Below are positions 33,011 to 44,668 of a stretch of 64,000 nucleotides of DNA, piece by piece (within the stretch, counting starts at the first letter, position 1; every line of letters starts with the position of its first letter). The notes below the pieces were generated by a model, which was not told the origin of the DNA, ran no database searches, and was given only the letters and a program-made list of their open reading frames with translations. This DNA comes from Triticum aestivum (taxonomy: Eukaryota > Streptophyta > Magnoliopsida > Poales > Poaceae). A program made the position numbers and the translations under genes. The DNA lies in the NCBI RefSeq assembly GCF_018294505.1, contig NC_057795.1, positions 231,364,643 to 231,428,642 on the forward strand, given 5' to 3'.

Positions 33011-36000
33011 AAAATCTCGTCCCCAAGATTTCAGCTGATCCTTAAATAAATGTGGATGCTCTGTCCGAAGAAAATCCTCGCTTTCCCAAGTTGCTTCACT
33101 GTTGGTGTGATTGCTCCACTGGACTTTGAAAAACTTGATGGTCTTCTGTCGGGTCCTCCTTTCAGATTCCTCTAATATTCTTACGGGACGTTCTCGATAA
33201 GTGAGGTCTGGCTGCACATCAATGTTTTCATGGGATACTTGTTTCTCTGGGTTGCATACGTACTTCCTCAATTGCGAGACATGGAAGACGTTGTGGACAT
33301 CGGATAATTCCTCGGGTAAGTCTAACTGGTAGGCTACAGTGCCTCTTCGTGCCACTATGCAAAATGGTCCAATGAATCTCGGTGCTAACTTCCCTTTTAT
33401 CTTGAATCGTTGCAATCCTCTCATAGGGGATACTCTCAGGTATACGAACTCACCGGGTTCGAAGCTGACCCTATGATGTTTCTGATCATAATAACTCTTC
33501 TATCGACTTTGGGCAGTTTTAAGTCGGTCTATGATTAACTTGACCTTTTCCTCGGCTTCTCTGAGCATGTCTGGCCCGAATATGCGGCTGTCTCCGGTCT
33601 CTGACCAATTTAGCGGGGTACGACATCTTCGCCCGTATAAAGCCTCAAATGGTACCATTTGTAGGCTGGCATGGTGGCTATTGTTGTACGCGAACTCGGC
33701 GTATGGCAGGCTTTCTTCCCAACTGGTTTCGTAGGTGAGGACACATGCTCTCAGCATGTCTTCTAAAATCTGGTTTACGTGTTCTGTTTGTCCATCAGTC
33801 TGTTGATGGTATGCGGTACTGAAGGCTAGTTGGGTTCCCAGAGCCTGTTGTAAATGCTCCCAAAATCTTGAGATGAACTGAGTGCCTCTGTCGGATATTA
33901 TAGTCTTCGAGACACCGTGCAGACAAACTATGCGGGAAAGATAAATCCTGGCAAGCCTCTGAGTGGTGTAGGTTGTCTTCACTGGAATAAAGTGTGCCAC
34001 TTTGGTCAACCTGTCAGTGATGACCCATATGGCATCATTCCCGTGTCGTGACCGAGGTAGTCCAACAATAAAATCCATCCCTATTTCATCCCATTTCCAC
34101 TAAGGTATTTTGTTAGGTTGCAGTAGTCCGGCTGGTCTCTGATGTTCAGCTTTTATGCGTTGACATGAGTCGCAACATGCAATGAAGGCGGCTATGTCCC
34201 TCTTCATACTGTGCCACCAAAATCTTTCCTGAATATCCTTATACATTTTGGTTCCTCTAGGGTGGATCGAATATGGAGTGGTGTGTGCTTCAGCTAAAAT
34301 TTGCTGTTTAAGGTCTTCTATGTTTGGCACGCATAGCCTTTCTCCGTACCTTAATATTCCTTCATTATCTATGACGAATTCCGAGGCCTTGCCCATACTC
34401 AACTTTCTTTTAATTCCTTCAATGCTGGGGTGACCGGGCTGAGCTTCTTTAATTTTCTCCACAAGGTTGGGTTGTATTTCCAAGTTTGATATGGTGCCTT
34501 CTGCTACCATTATCAAGTTGAGCTTGGCAAATTCTTGATGGAATTCGGGCCTCAAGCTGTGCAGATAGTTTCCGTCGGAGCTGGGGTTCCGACTCAGGGC
34601 ATCGGCCACTACATTTGCTTTCCCTGGATGGTAATGGATCCCAACATCATAATCCTTTACCAATTCCAACCAGCGTCGTTGCTGTAAATTTAGTTCTGGC
34701 TGCGTGAAAATATATTTGAGACTTTTGTGATCCGTATATATTTTACATCGATTCCCAAGTAAGAAATGCCTCCATTCCTTGAGTGCATGAATAACTGCTG
34801 CCATTTCTAAGTCATGAGTGGGATAATTTTCCTCATGCTTGCGAAGTTGCCTTGAAGCGTAGGCGACAACCTTGCCTTCTTGCATCAACACGCATCCGAG
34901 ACCCTTTCTGGACGCGTCACAATATACTTCAAAATTCTTGTGTATGTCGGGTACAATTAATACCGGTGCTGTTGTTAATTTCCGCTTTAGCTCTTGGAAA
35001 CTTTTCTCGCATGCTTCTGTCCACTCAAACTTCTTATCTTTCTTGAGCAACTGTGTCATAGGCTTGGCTATGGTGGAAAATCCTTCAATAAATCTGCGGT
35101 AATATCCTGCCATTCCCAAGAAACTCCGTATGTCCGTTACGCTGGCTGGTGATTTCCAGTCAAGTACGGCCTTGACTTTCTCTGGGTCCACTGCGATACC
35201 TTCTTGAGTCAGCACGTGGCCTAGAAAACCTACTTGTCTTAGCCAAAATTCGCACTTGCTGAACTTGGCATACAATTTGTGTTTTCTTAGCTCTCCTAGC
35301 ACAATCCTGAGATGTTCTGCGTGCTCTTCTGGTGTTTTGGAGTATACCAGAATATCGTCGATGAATACCACGACGAATTTGTCCATAAACTTCATAAATA
35401 CTTTGTTCATGAGGTGAACAAAATATGCTGGGGCGTTAGTTAATCCAAAAGGCATCACTGTGAACTCGTACAGTCCATATCTGGAGGTGAAGGCTGTCTT
35501 GGGGATATCTTCCGTTCGTACCTTCAATTGATGGTATCCTGACCTTAAGTCAATTTTTGAGAATACTTTGGCCTGAGCAAGTTTATCAAACAAATCGTTT
35601 ATCCTTGGCATCGGGTATTTGTTTTTGACTGTGACCATGTTACGTGCTCGATAGTCAATACACAATCTCAGCGTTCCATCCTTCTTTTTGGCAAATAAAA
35701 TTGGTGATCCCCAAGGTGAGGAGCTGGCTCGAATGTATCCTTTTTCCAGTAATTCCTTTATTTGCTTCTTCAACTCGACCAACTCGGATGGTGCCATTCT
35801 GTATGGTTTCTTGTATATGGGGGCGGTTCCTGGTGCTAGCTCAATGCGGAATTCTATTTCTCGGTCTGGTGGCATGCCTGGCAGCTCTTTCGGGAATACA
35901 TCTAGAAATTCACACACTACTGGAACCTTGTTTAGCTCAGAAACGTCCACCTTATTTAATCTCGGTTGCCGGGGTCTTTTTCCTTCCTTGCATGATACTC

Positions 36001-37447
36001 TTATTGTCTTCCCTTGGTGGTGTGTGAGAATCACGGTCCTGTTGAAACAGTCGATAAAACCTTTATTGGTGGTTAGCCAATCCATCCCTAGGATGACATC
36101 CAGTCCTTTATTTTCCAATACAATAAGATTTGCGTGAAACTCCAATCCTTCGAACTCAATGACCACATTCTGACAGTAATTCTGAGAAACTTGCTGAATC
36201 CCAGGGGACTTGATGATTATGGATTTCTCCAAAGGAAGCATCGAAAAATTATTTTGCAAAGCAAAACTTTTCGAAATGAAAGAGTGAGAAGCTCCAGAAT
36301 CAAACAAAACCATTGCAGGTATTGTGTTGACAGGAAACGTACCGAGTACGATATCCGGAGCATTTTGTGCCTCCTCTTTGGTTACGTGGTTCAGATGACC
36401 CTTCCTGTGGTTATTGTTGGGATTGAAATTGTTTCGCTTGGGCGCTGAATTATTGCCGCCGTTGTTCGGCTTTGGGGTTGAACTCCTTGGCTTGGGGCAC
36501 TATTTGGCATAGTGCCCTTCTTCTCCACAAGCGTAACAAGTAACGCCGGGGCGATAGGTGAATTCCTTGTCCCTTGCATGAAAATTCTTGATTGGGCGTG
36601 AGACATTGGATGTGAATTTGTGTGTCCCACCCTTTTGAAAATCTGTCTTGCTTCGGTGATTGCGAGCGTGAGTAGTCTGGTCCCTTTTTCGCTTGCGGAT
36701 ATCTTCTAGACTGCGTCTCTCATTTTCCAGAGTAATGGCTTTGTCCACCAGTGTTTTAAAATCAGGAAAAGTGTGCACGACCAGTTGGCATTTAAGTGCG
36801 GGCGCTAGACCGTCAAGGAATTTCTCCATCTTCTTGATTTCAGTCATACGCTCCTCATTGGCGTAGCGGGATAATAGGGTAAATTGACTGTTGTAATCTG
36901 ACACTGTCATGTTCCTTTGTTTGAGGTCATCGAATTCTCTCTTCTTGATTTTCATAATACTCTTAGGAATATGTGCACCACGGAAACCTTCCTTGAAATC
37001 ATCCCAGGTTATGTCATTTTCGTTGGGATGCATGTGCAGAAAATTCTCCCACCACGATGTGGCTGCTCCTGTGAGATAGTGTGGAGCATATAGTACTTTC
37101 TCGAGATCTGAACATTTTGCAATAATTAATTTCCTCTCCATATCTCGAAGCCAGTCCTCGGCTTCAAGAGGCTTGTCAGTGTGAGAAAATGTTTGAGGAC
37201 GTGTCTTCTATAGTTCAGATAACTTGGAATGCTGCTGATGCTGTCCATGATGATTCCCCATGTTGATGACTTGGTTCATCATCTCATGATGTTGTTGCTG
37301 ACTCTGCTCATAAAGGCGGCACATTTGTGAAAGTGCCGATTCACTGCCCTGTTGGCTTGACTGTCCGTGAGTGAACTCGTTGTTGGGTTGTGTATCATAA
37401 TTTTCCTCTGGTGGAGTTGGCATGGAACGTGTCCAAGGATGAGACAT
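33005..37447 (-). pseudogene. Gag-pol polyprotein with C-terminal chromodomain, one frame with four TAG codons
   Basis: From ATG 37447 (MSHPWTRSMPT) to the stop at 33005, 1480 codons in a single frame. Domains: Retrotrans_gag (YLTGAATSWWENF, FDDLKQRNMTVSDYNSQF), CCHC knuckle (CYACGEEGHYAK then C near 36500-36540), protease [13 protein letters not shown] near 36300, and RT with the catalytic motif [11 protein letters not shown] intact near 35360. RNase H follows ([25 protein letters not shown]), then integrase HHCC ([18 protein letters not shown]) and a core with MDFIVGLPRS, SDRGTQF and NQILEDMLRA. The chromodomain is near 33050-33200 (RPVRILEESERRTRQKTI). In-frame TAGs: 37208-37210, 36500-36502, 34100-34102, 33500-33502. 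No frameshift seen. Confidence 0.93.
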
Positions 37448-37784
37448 TTTTCACTCTGGGGATATATTTTTGTAAAACTCGTAAGAAAAGAGGAAAGAGT
37501 CGCAAAACAAAACCATAAATGCATAAAGCTGGCAAATTGAATTAAATAACTCAGCTTACTTAAGAAAACAAATCGACTTGCGCACGGAGAAGGACTGCTC
37601 ATTACATATCTTACACGCGGGCGGTAATTATACAATACATCACTCAGGATATGCGTACATAATCCTGACATGTTATTTAGGCTAGTGCACTTCTCCAGAT
37701 CCTACATGATGCGCAAACAGGCTACTTCTCACAACCTATGTACACATCTTACAAAGCGGTACAATACACGGCAGCTAAGCGTAC

Positions 37785-38585
37785 TCAGGCAGAGATGTTG
37801 ACGACCTCCTTTGCCCTGTCGAGGGCGAGGCGTAGCGAGGTTGGGGACTCGACTTCCTCCTCGCTAATGGGCTCCATACATGTAGTGTTGCGCAGAGTGG
37901 ACGGAGCGGTTGCCAGGGGCGGAGCAACACGTACAGGAGCGGGCGCGAAGGGTGGTGCAGTGCGCGCTGAAGTGGGTGCAATGACTTGGTTGAATTCTTC
38001 GGTAGAAGGCAGGCAACGAGTAGGTGTATAAGATGCTGAGGACGAGACCAAAGTCAGTGGCGGAGCGATGGGTAGGAGCTCCCTCCTGTTGGCAGCACAG
38101 CCATGGACTGAGTCCATGCGGGTAGCTACGAAGTCGTCCACCAGGTTGTCGAAGGCTGCCTCCAGGGCCCGGAGATACTCAATGAGCATCTCAAAAGCCT
38201 CGTCTCGTTCTCCTCTAGGGCAGGAGTATGCGTAGTGACAGGTGTAAGGCACATGGCACGGAAGATAACGGTAACGACGAGTCTTCATCATGGGAAGGAC
38301 ATCCCTGAGACGAGCTATCGCCTCGCGGGCTGCCATCTGCATAGCATGCCTCTCCGTAGGCATGGCTCTTCCCACGAACCGGAAGCGGCGTAACTCACCA
38401 CGCCCTCCCTTGAACTGCACCGCGGCCTGGTGCATGGTCAGACTGTCGTTGACTCGGTGCTGGCAGAGTGTGAAGACTGGGCGCATGGATGGCCCCATCG
38501 CGACCTGAACGATGAAAGAAAGAAGCTTGACGAACCCATCGGGCACGTTGGCGAAGGTCTGAGACTCGCAGCTGTTGTCGGCCAT
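37785..38585 (-). CDS. Extra sense ORF between PBS and gag, unknown function, intact
   Basis: 266 codons from ATG 38585 (MADNSCESQTFANVPDGF) to TGA 37785-37787, in a different frame from gag, which starts 337 nt further on. Residues 20-100 look globular: hydrophobic VKLLSFIVQVAMG, RRFRFVGRAMPTERHA, then an amphipathic helix AAREAIARLRDVLP. That order recalls the C-terminal strand-helix of a double-stranded-RNA-binding fold, but the match is weak. Residues 110-160 carry Tyr/Cys-rich and acidic helical parts. The C-terminal 90 residues are Ala/Pro-rich and probably unstructured. It is unbroken while gag-pol has four stops. I do not recognise the family. Candidate roles: accessory protein or regulator. 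Confidence 0.6.
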   Translation of the reverse strand: MADNSCESQTFANVPDGFVKLLSFIVQVAMGPSMRPVFTLCQHRVNDSLTMHQAAVQFKGGRGELRRFRFVGRAMPTERHAMQMAAREAIARLRDVLPMMKTRRYRYLPCHVPYTCHYAYSCPRGERDEAFEMLIEYLRALEAAFDNLVDDFVATRMDSVHGCAANRRELLPIAPPLTLVSSSASYTPTRCLPSTEEFNQVIAPTSARTAPPFAPAPVRVAPPLATAPSTLRNTTCMEPISEEEVESPTSLRLALDRAKEVVNISA

Positions 38586-38728
38586 CTACAAAAGTAGGCA
38601 AAAATTCTGCAGGGTCAGATCATAAATTTATGCTGACTGACAGAAAATGACTACAATTGCAAAAATATAAATTAGCTCTATCATGCTAATAACAAATTAG
38701 AGATCGCACCTAGTGGCTTCCTACAGTC

Positions 38729-38746
38729 AGCCTGGCTCTGGTACCA
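38729..38746 (-). other. Primer-binding site, initiator-Met-like
   Basis: Minus strand TGGTACCAGAGCCAGGCT, 4 nt from the 5' LTR. It differs at one base from the common TGGTATCAGAGCC site complementary to tRNA-iMet. Confidence 0.8.
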
Positions 38747-39451
38747 AGCTTGTCACGACCGGTTTTCCAATAAAAATATTTATTGAGAAACCAGTCTTTT
38801 GAGTCCAGTATGAGAGAAATTCTCCTCACTGGTAGACAATTTCTTGATACAATAAGCCAGTAGCATAAAATATATTACAGGGTCGAACTGCGGTTGCTCA
38901 ACCAAATTATTACAAGCACGCCAATAATTATACATAATGGAGGACATGACACAGTGGTGTGGAGACATACTACTGACTCGAGGATAGGGCGGTGGTGGAA
39001 AAACACAGCGGGGAGAGAAATACAAGACTCTAAGTCTATCATCTCATCGAGCGTCGAGGTGAGGCTCGATGAATTTATTTGGTAGCGGAAGCGAATATAA
39101 AACAGTGACCAAATCCATGGTCGCACGAGACTGACTGGGACTCCTCTAAGTGTCGGACTCGCTATCAAACTCTTCATCCATGAGATCGCCTTCGTCAGCA
39201 TCTGGCCAAATCAACAAGCCAGTGAGTACTTTGAAAGTACTCGCAAGACAGTTCGGACGTAAGATATAACAAATGCATGCATGGATGCGTCATGAATAAA
39301 TTCACCAATGTACATTCAAAATTAACATAACAAGGTAAGTAAAAGGGAAACGGCGGTAGTCCGCCTGAAACCCCAACAAAGCATGAATAAATACCGATCG
39401 GGTGTCTGAAGCGACGCCTCGAAAGGTGAACAAAAAAAATATAGGGAAAAG

Positions 39452-39697
39452 ATGCCACAGTCGGGCGTCGTAGCGACACCACATAAAGGGCTTTAAAAGG
39501 AATGCCACAGTCGGACGTCGGGGCGACATCACAGAAAGGGCTTTTAAAAGAAATGCCACAGTCGAACGTTGGGGCGACATCACAAAAAGGGCTTTAAAAG
39601 AAATGCCACAGTCAGACGTCGGGGCGACATCACAGAAAGGGCTTTTAAAAGAAATGCCACAGTCGGACGTCGGGGCGACATCACAGAAAGGGCTTTG
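39452..39697 (-). repeat. 50-bp minisatellite in 5' LTR, five units
   Basis: Units at about 39452, 39502, 39553, 39603 and 39654, homologous one to one with 29181-29425. Confidence 0.92.
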
Positions 39698-41433
39698 ATT
39701 CATAAGTAAATAATACTCATAATAAACATTTAATTCATGAGAATAAATGGGTTAGTCCATCCACAGGAATATTCATTTAACCGGAAATAGCACTCATGCG
39801 AATCACCGGAGTCTCTGTCATCAAAACTGTCATTGTTAAGATAATATGAATTTGGACATGGAATAGATGATTTGGAGGGGATATATGACTCTGCAGAGTT
39901 TGTACAAAATTATTCCCACAGCCAACGGATTTCTGTAGTCACGAAGGACTAGTTCCGTTTACGGTATTTCGGAAGAAAACACAGCTAACCAGTACACACC
40001 CATCCTACCTCTCGATGCTAGGAATCACCCTAGACATCGTCCAAGAAAAACTTTTGAGAAGGGGAGATCACAATCTCGAATAGCATGGGATCAAATTTAT
40101 ATACGCGCGCTCTAAGAGGTGCCCCCCTCTCGGTCCCAACCGGAAACACCCATGCCCCCTGACCGGATGACTGGCTTTAATCCAGGGCCATGGAACCATC
40201 ATCACGGCCTCTCCTTTTGGTGTGTACCAGAAAAGCGGTTTGCAACTTACTAAACCATATTCCTTGCGGAAAACATGTGGTAGTACAGGGAAGAAAATGA
40301 GAGGAACTGGACCGACACGGTTTGACACTGAAGTCACATAGTCCGGCATGAGACTGGCATGCTACAACACTGCCATCTCACCCATCCTCATGCCAACACA
40401 TGGCCATTCATACTCACATCCATCCACTTATGGATCATCGAACTCACTTACCTCATTATCGCATGAAATAACGTTCATCGATATGCTTATCAACCTGCCA
40501 TGAAACTAACTAAATGCAAAACCTGCCAAGACACTCATCATATCAAAAGTTCAAACATGCTTGCCTGGTTCAGAGTAGTCGGAGCCTAGCTCGGTGAAGT
40601 TCGCGGCTCCGTCACCTCCTTCGGTATCTACGGTATAAAGAAAATATATGCGCTATTGTAAATACCAAGGAGTGCACAGAAAGTATACCAAAAAAATTTC
40701 AAATAAATATGATAAAAAAACTAGACAAAATTTTAAAGAGAACAGAAAAAGAATCAATCAAAAATACTTTTCTGCTTAAAAGTTATAAGGGTTTTTGTCC
40801 AGGGACTAATCTGTAATGAAACAGAAGATTTCCAGGGGCTAGCTTATAAAAACAGAAAACGCTTCGGCAGAAACTACGCCAGCCCAAAGGGAAAACGTAC
40901 TTTGCCCGAAGGCGCTTCCAGAAAACGTTTCAACAGAGAGAGCAGAGAGGCTGACGGTGGGGTCCCACGCGTCAGGTTTGAATTTCAAAAAGGGGGGGGA
41001 GCGAAGCTCGTCGGCGCCCGAGAGCCGCGGTGGTCGCCGGTGGCGATCCACGGCGAGGCAGGGGGATCGGAGGGTACCTCCGTGCTCAGGGCGCCATTCC
41101 GCGTTGGTTGGTTGGTGGTGGTGGTCGCCGGCGAGTACCACGTCGACGGCGAGCTTTGCTCCGGGGGACGGCGGCTCGGGTGGTTGAGGAACTCGTCGGA
41201 GAGAGCTGCAGAGATCAAATTGACGAGGGGGGTAGGCTCCTGGTAGCTAGAGAGGGTAACGGACGGGATTTGGGCACCGGAGGTGGCCTCACCGGAGAAA
41301 ATCGAGGTGGCGGCCGAGGCGGATCGGGGCGGCCGGAGCTGAGGGGGAAGACCTCCTCGGGGTCCCCCTAGTGGCCTGGCATGGCGTTGGTGAGGAGTGG
41401 GGATGAGACGTGCACGAGGGTGAGCTCGGGGGC

Positions 41434-41443
41434 CCTTTTTATA
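41434..41443 (-). promoter_or_regulatory. TATA box in 5' LTR
   Basis: Minus strand TATAAAAAGG, same context as 31701-31710. This would drive the full-length transcript of the element. Confidence 0.72.
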
Positions 41444-42726
41444 GGCAGCCCGAGGCGGTTGCCGAGAACGGGGATCTCCGGCGAGAGATTACGGCGGAGC
41501 CGGGGATGTGCAGGGGGATTAGGGGCTTGGGCTTCGTCGTTGAGGTCCACCGGTCCCATTTAGGCGCTAAACGGGCTGGGACTTGGTGCTGAGGGTGAGC
41601 TCGACAGAACGGGGGTGGCGCGGCACGTCGGCGGCAGGGAGCACGTTCCGTGCTTGCCGAGCCACGGCGACGGTGCCACGGGCGTGCGCTGGCATGGCAG
41701 GGACACGCGGAGAGCCAAGGGGGCTTGGGCGGCGCCGGGTGGCGTGGCGGGAGGGCTCGGGCCCTTGTTGGCCGCCACGGGAGGTGCAGCCACCGCAGAA
41801 GCTCCCAACGCCGGCGAGGCTCGCTGCTACCGACGCCAGGAAGGCTCCACGCACGCGTGTGAAGCTCCGGACAGGAGGGAGAGGCTGCGAGGAACGTGCC
41901 AAGTGCACTGTCTACGCGTGAGGGGAACTGACGAACGCAAACGACACTGAGACTGATTTTTTCTGAATTTTGAACAGCAGCAGTGCAAGCAAGGTGTTCG
42001 ACAGAATGAAATTGGCATCTAGGGATTTTTCCTTGAGCTGAAACTTGGTGGAGTGGCTTCTCATTGCTCAGGTAGGCTGCCTGAATTTTGGTGGAATTTT
42101 TGGAGTAGTGTAGATATGAATTTCATCAAATTTGGCAAATCTGGTCCAAACTTGCAGAGACTAAATTTTGAAAATTTTGAAAAGAGGAGGAGTGGATCAA
42201 GATGGTTCTGGGTTGTGGGTACAAAGGACTATCCAGGAGAGTTGGTTTGGGAACCAAACTCAAATGCAAAAGGGTACTTGCTTTGAAAATCATTTAGGCT
42301 CAAAATAATTTTCAGATTTGTTTTGAGAGGAAAAATAATTAGAATAAAATCCAAAACTTGTTTGGATTAGTTGGGACAGAGGACTTGGGTTGATCACAAG
42401 GTGTAGGGGAGGTTTTGGAGGGGTTTTACCATATGGGAACAATGCAAAGTCAAGGGTGGTTCCAAGATATGAAAATCCCCAAATTTTCATAGAGCTTCAT
42501 TTTAAAAGAAAACAAATTAAACTCCCAAAAATAAATTTGAGAGAGAACCAACAGAGAAGAAGTTTCAAAAGATCAAACACTAAAGTTTGAAAAGATAAAG
42601 TCCTTGCCAAAGCAAAGAAAGTTTTTAAGTGGAAGGTTTTTCTGAAAAGGAAAATTTTAAAAAGGCCTCTCCTCAAAACCACAAAGTTTTTGATAAAAAC
42701 CAAAAAAAAAAATTTGGAGTGTCACA

Positions 42727-42731
42727 TTCAA
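42727..42731 (+). repeat. Target-site duplication TTCAA, right copy
   Basis: Matches 28475-28479 exactly. Confidence 0.92.
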
Positions 42732-42851
42732 ATGGACTACAGCATACAAATGTATGTAGACATATTTCAGATTGTAGATTCACTCATTTTGCTCCGTATA
42801 TAGTCACTTGTTGAAATCTCTAGACAGATTTATATTTAGGAACAGAGGGAG
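42732..42851 (+). mobile_element. Stowaway-type MITE, right half
   Basis: Continues from 28479: ATGGACTACAGCATACAAATG, a central TGTAGATTCACTCATTTTGC segment, the inverse arm TTGAAATCTCTAGACAGA and TTTAGGAACAGAGGGAG, then TA at 42852-42853. With the Gypsy element removed the MITE is about 160 bp with imperfect terminal inverted repeats and a TA target duplication. Confidence 0.88.
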
Positions 42852-42853
42852 TA

Positions 42854-44668
42854 GTAAGTATGGCCCAAAATACAACTGATGTCTTCATTTCCCACATCAA
42901 TTATTCCCAACATGAAAAAGACTTGTGCTTTCAACTAGACCATTTTTGCAAAACGACTGAGAAATGTATGCTTGTTCAGTTTGCGTCTTTCCTAGTGTTA
43001 TTCCCACCTCAACTGTTTGAGGTGCTATCGAGTCATGATGGTGCACTAATTGTCTCAGATTAATTCAAGACATCTTAATCTGATTAGGTTAACTGTTGTC
43101 ACTAGCTCATTAAAAAATAATTGTAAACATGGATAAATATTTTCCCTAAACCTGGGATATTTTCCTCATGGACTTGGAACAATATTCTTGGAAGCTAGAA
43201 CAACTTTCTCCTAAACATTAAAAACAACTTGTAAACCTGAACATTGCTCTGCTTAATAAAAGATATATTAACTTGATAAAAAATGATGTTCATAAAAAAA
43301 TGATGTCTAAATATACTTACGTGCGATATTGTTTTGAACATTTTTTTATTTTCCGTTATTTGGGATTCTATTTGCGTACCAACCCGAGGCATGCTTATTG
43401 GGCTTTATGTATTAACAACTGAAAATCATCCAGGTATTTGTGTGAATAGATATAATAGCAGAATTTAATTTAACGTGTCCTTTTATAAACTCTGACTTTG
43501 AGAGTAGGAATTGCAAGAAAAATTGTTTCATAGACGACTCTAATTTAAAGTTTTTATGGTAATAGCGTTTATGCATGATGCTAAGCCACAAATTATTATT
43601 AAGAGTAATGACTAATGTTCACCTTTTTAGATTTTAAAACTGGATGGATATAGCAAGGAAACATGGGAAATAGATCAAATAACAATTGCATGCATAATTA
43701 TGAAGTTATGGTTATAACATTGGCGGGAATACATATCTCATTACCTTCCATCTTCCACGTTTCTCCGAGAGAGAGAAAATCAAGGTTCAATGGACCAACA
43801 CATGGTGGTCACATTCTCTGAACATCAGGAGTACCCTCTCACAATTTGTAGCTTCCCAATACACTCTCATGGTGCAACTCGACACCTTTGTCATTGAGAA
43901 AAAACAACAGTCCAACCCAGGCGTTGTGCAGCCAACTGTAACTCCTTCTGTCATTACTTACTGATTTTTCATTTGGTTTTTGGCACCAAAAGAGAAGCAA
44001 AGCAAATACTATAAGAATTTCAGTAAGAGCTCAGTTGAGTACTACGTATACTTCTCAGGCAACAAATAGAAAGGTTTAGGGATCTTCTTTCCAAATGATG
44101 TGAAGGATTGCTATATTGTAACAAAGAAAAACAGAAAGTACGAACAGGAAATACATCAACTACTACCATGTTGTAATCAAGTTGTTTATGCCATGAATAT
44201 TTTTGCTTTCTTCTATGCTCATGTAAATACTCTCTACACACATTGGTATTCTTCTCATCTCTTTGGAAATGTTTCCTGTACTTTGTATTGTCTACCGTTG
44301 CTTCTGGATCATAATTCGCCCCTGCACGAACTAATCTTCAGTGGCCAATTCTTTGCTACAAGTCAGTCTGTCCCCGCGACTGTGAGCAGCCTCAGATAAC
44401 AATGTCATTAGGTGTGTAATAGAATAATGACATGGGGAGGGCGGCGAGAGGATAGTTCCATATTTTGGATGTGGCATGTACAATTCCACCATACCTTTAA
44501 TCTATGAAATCTCCTAACTCAACACACAAATAACAAAGTGAGCAATCACAAACTAAATAGGCCAGAATAAGTGAGTTTGCAGTCACCTTTATTTTGTGAA
44601 ATACTCTCAACTTTCTTGTGACCATATGGAATAGAATAATCTGAATCCAAGAAAGGCACAAAAATATA
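42854..44668. other. Unassigned AT-rich sequence
   Basis: About 1.8 kb without a convincing gene, LTR or terminal repeat. Frames up to about 100 codons (for example 44100-44399) have no recognisable motif. It may be low-copy DNA or an old, unrecognised element that also includes 28340-28438. Confidence 0.5.

Larger units (their letters stand above)
28480..42726 (-). mobile_element. Complete chromodomain Gypsy element (Tekay lineage) with TSD, nearly intact
   Basis: About 14.2 kb, perfect 5-bp TSD TTCAA. Minus-strand order: 5' LTR 42726-38751, PBS, extra ORF 38585-37785, gag-pol 37447-33005 in one frame, polypurine tract, 3' LTR 32992-28480. The first 440 bp of the LTRs differ at about 7 positions (1.6%), so the insertion is young relative to its neighbours. 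The left LTR is artificially longer because of a gap and duplication. It encodes all enzymes needed for autonomy but carries four nonsense codons. Confidence 0.93.
38751..42726 (-). repeat. 5' LTR
   Basis: 3976 bp; plus strand TGTCACGACC to GGAGTGTCACA. Same layout as the 3' LTR without the gap: five 50-bp minisatellite units at 39452-39697, GC-rich block 40905-41910, TATA box 41434-41443. Confidence 0.93.
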
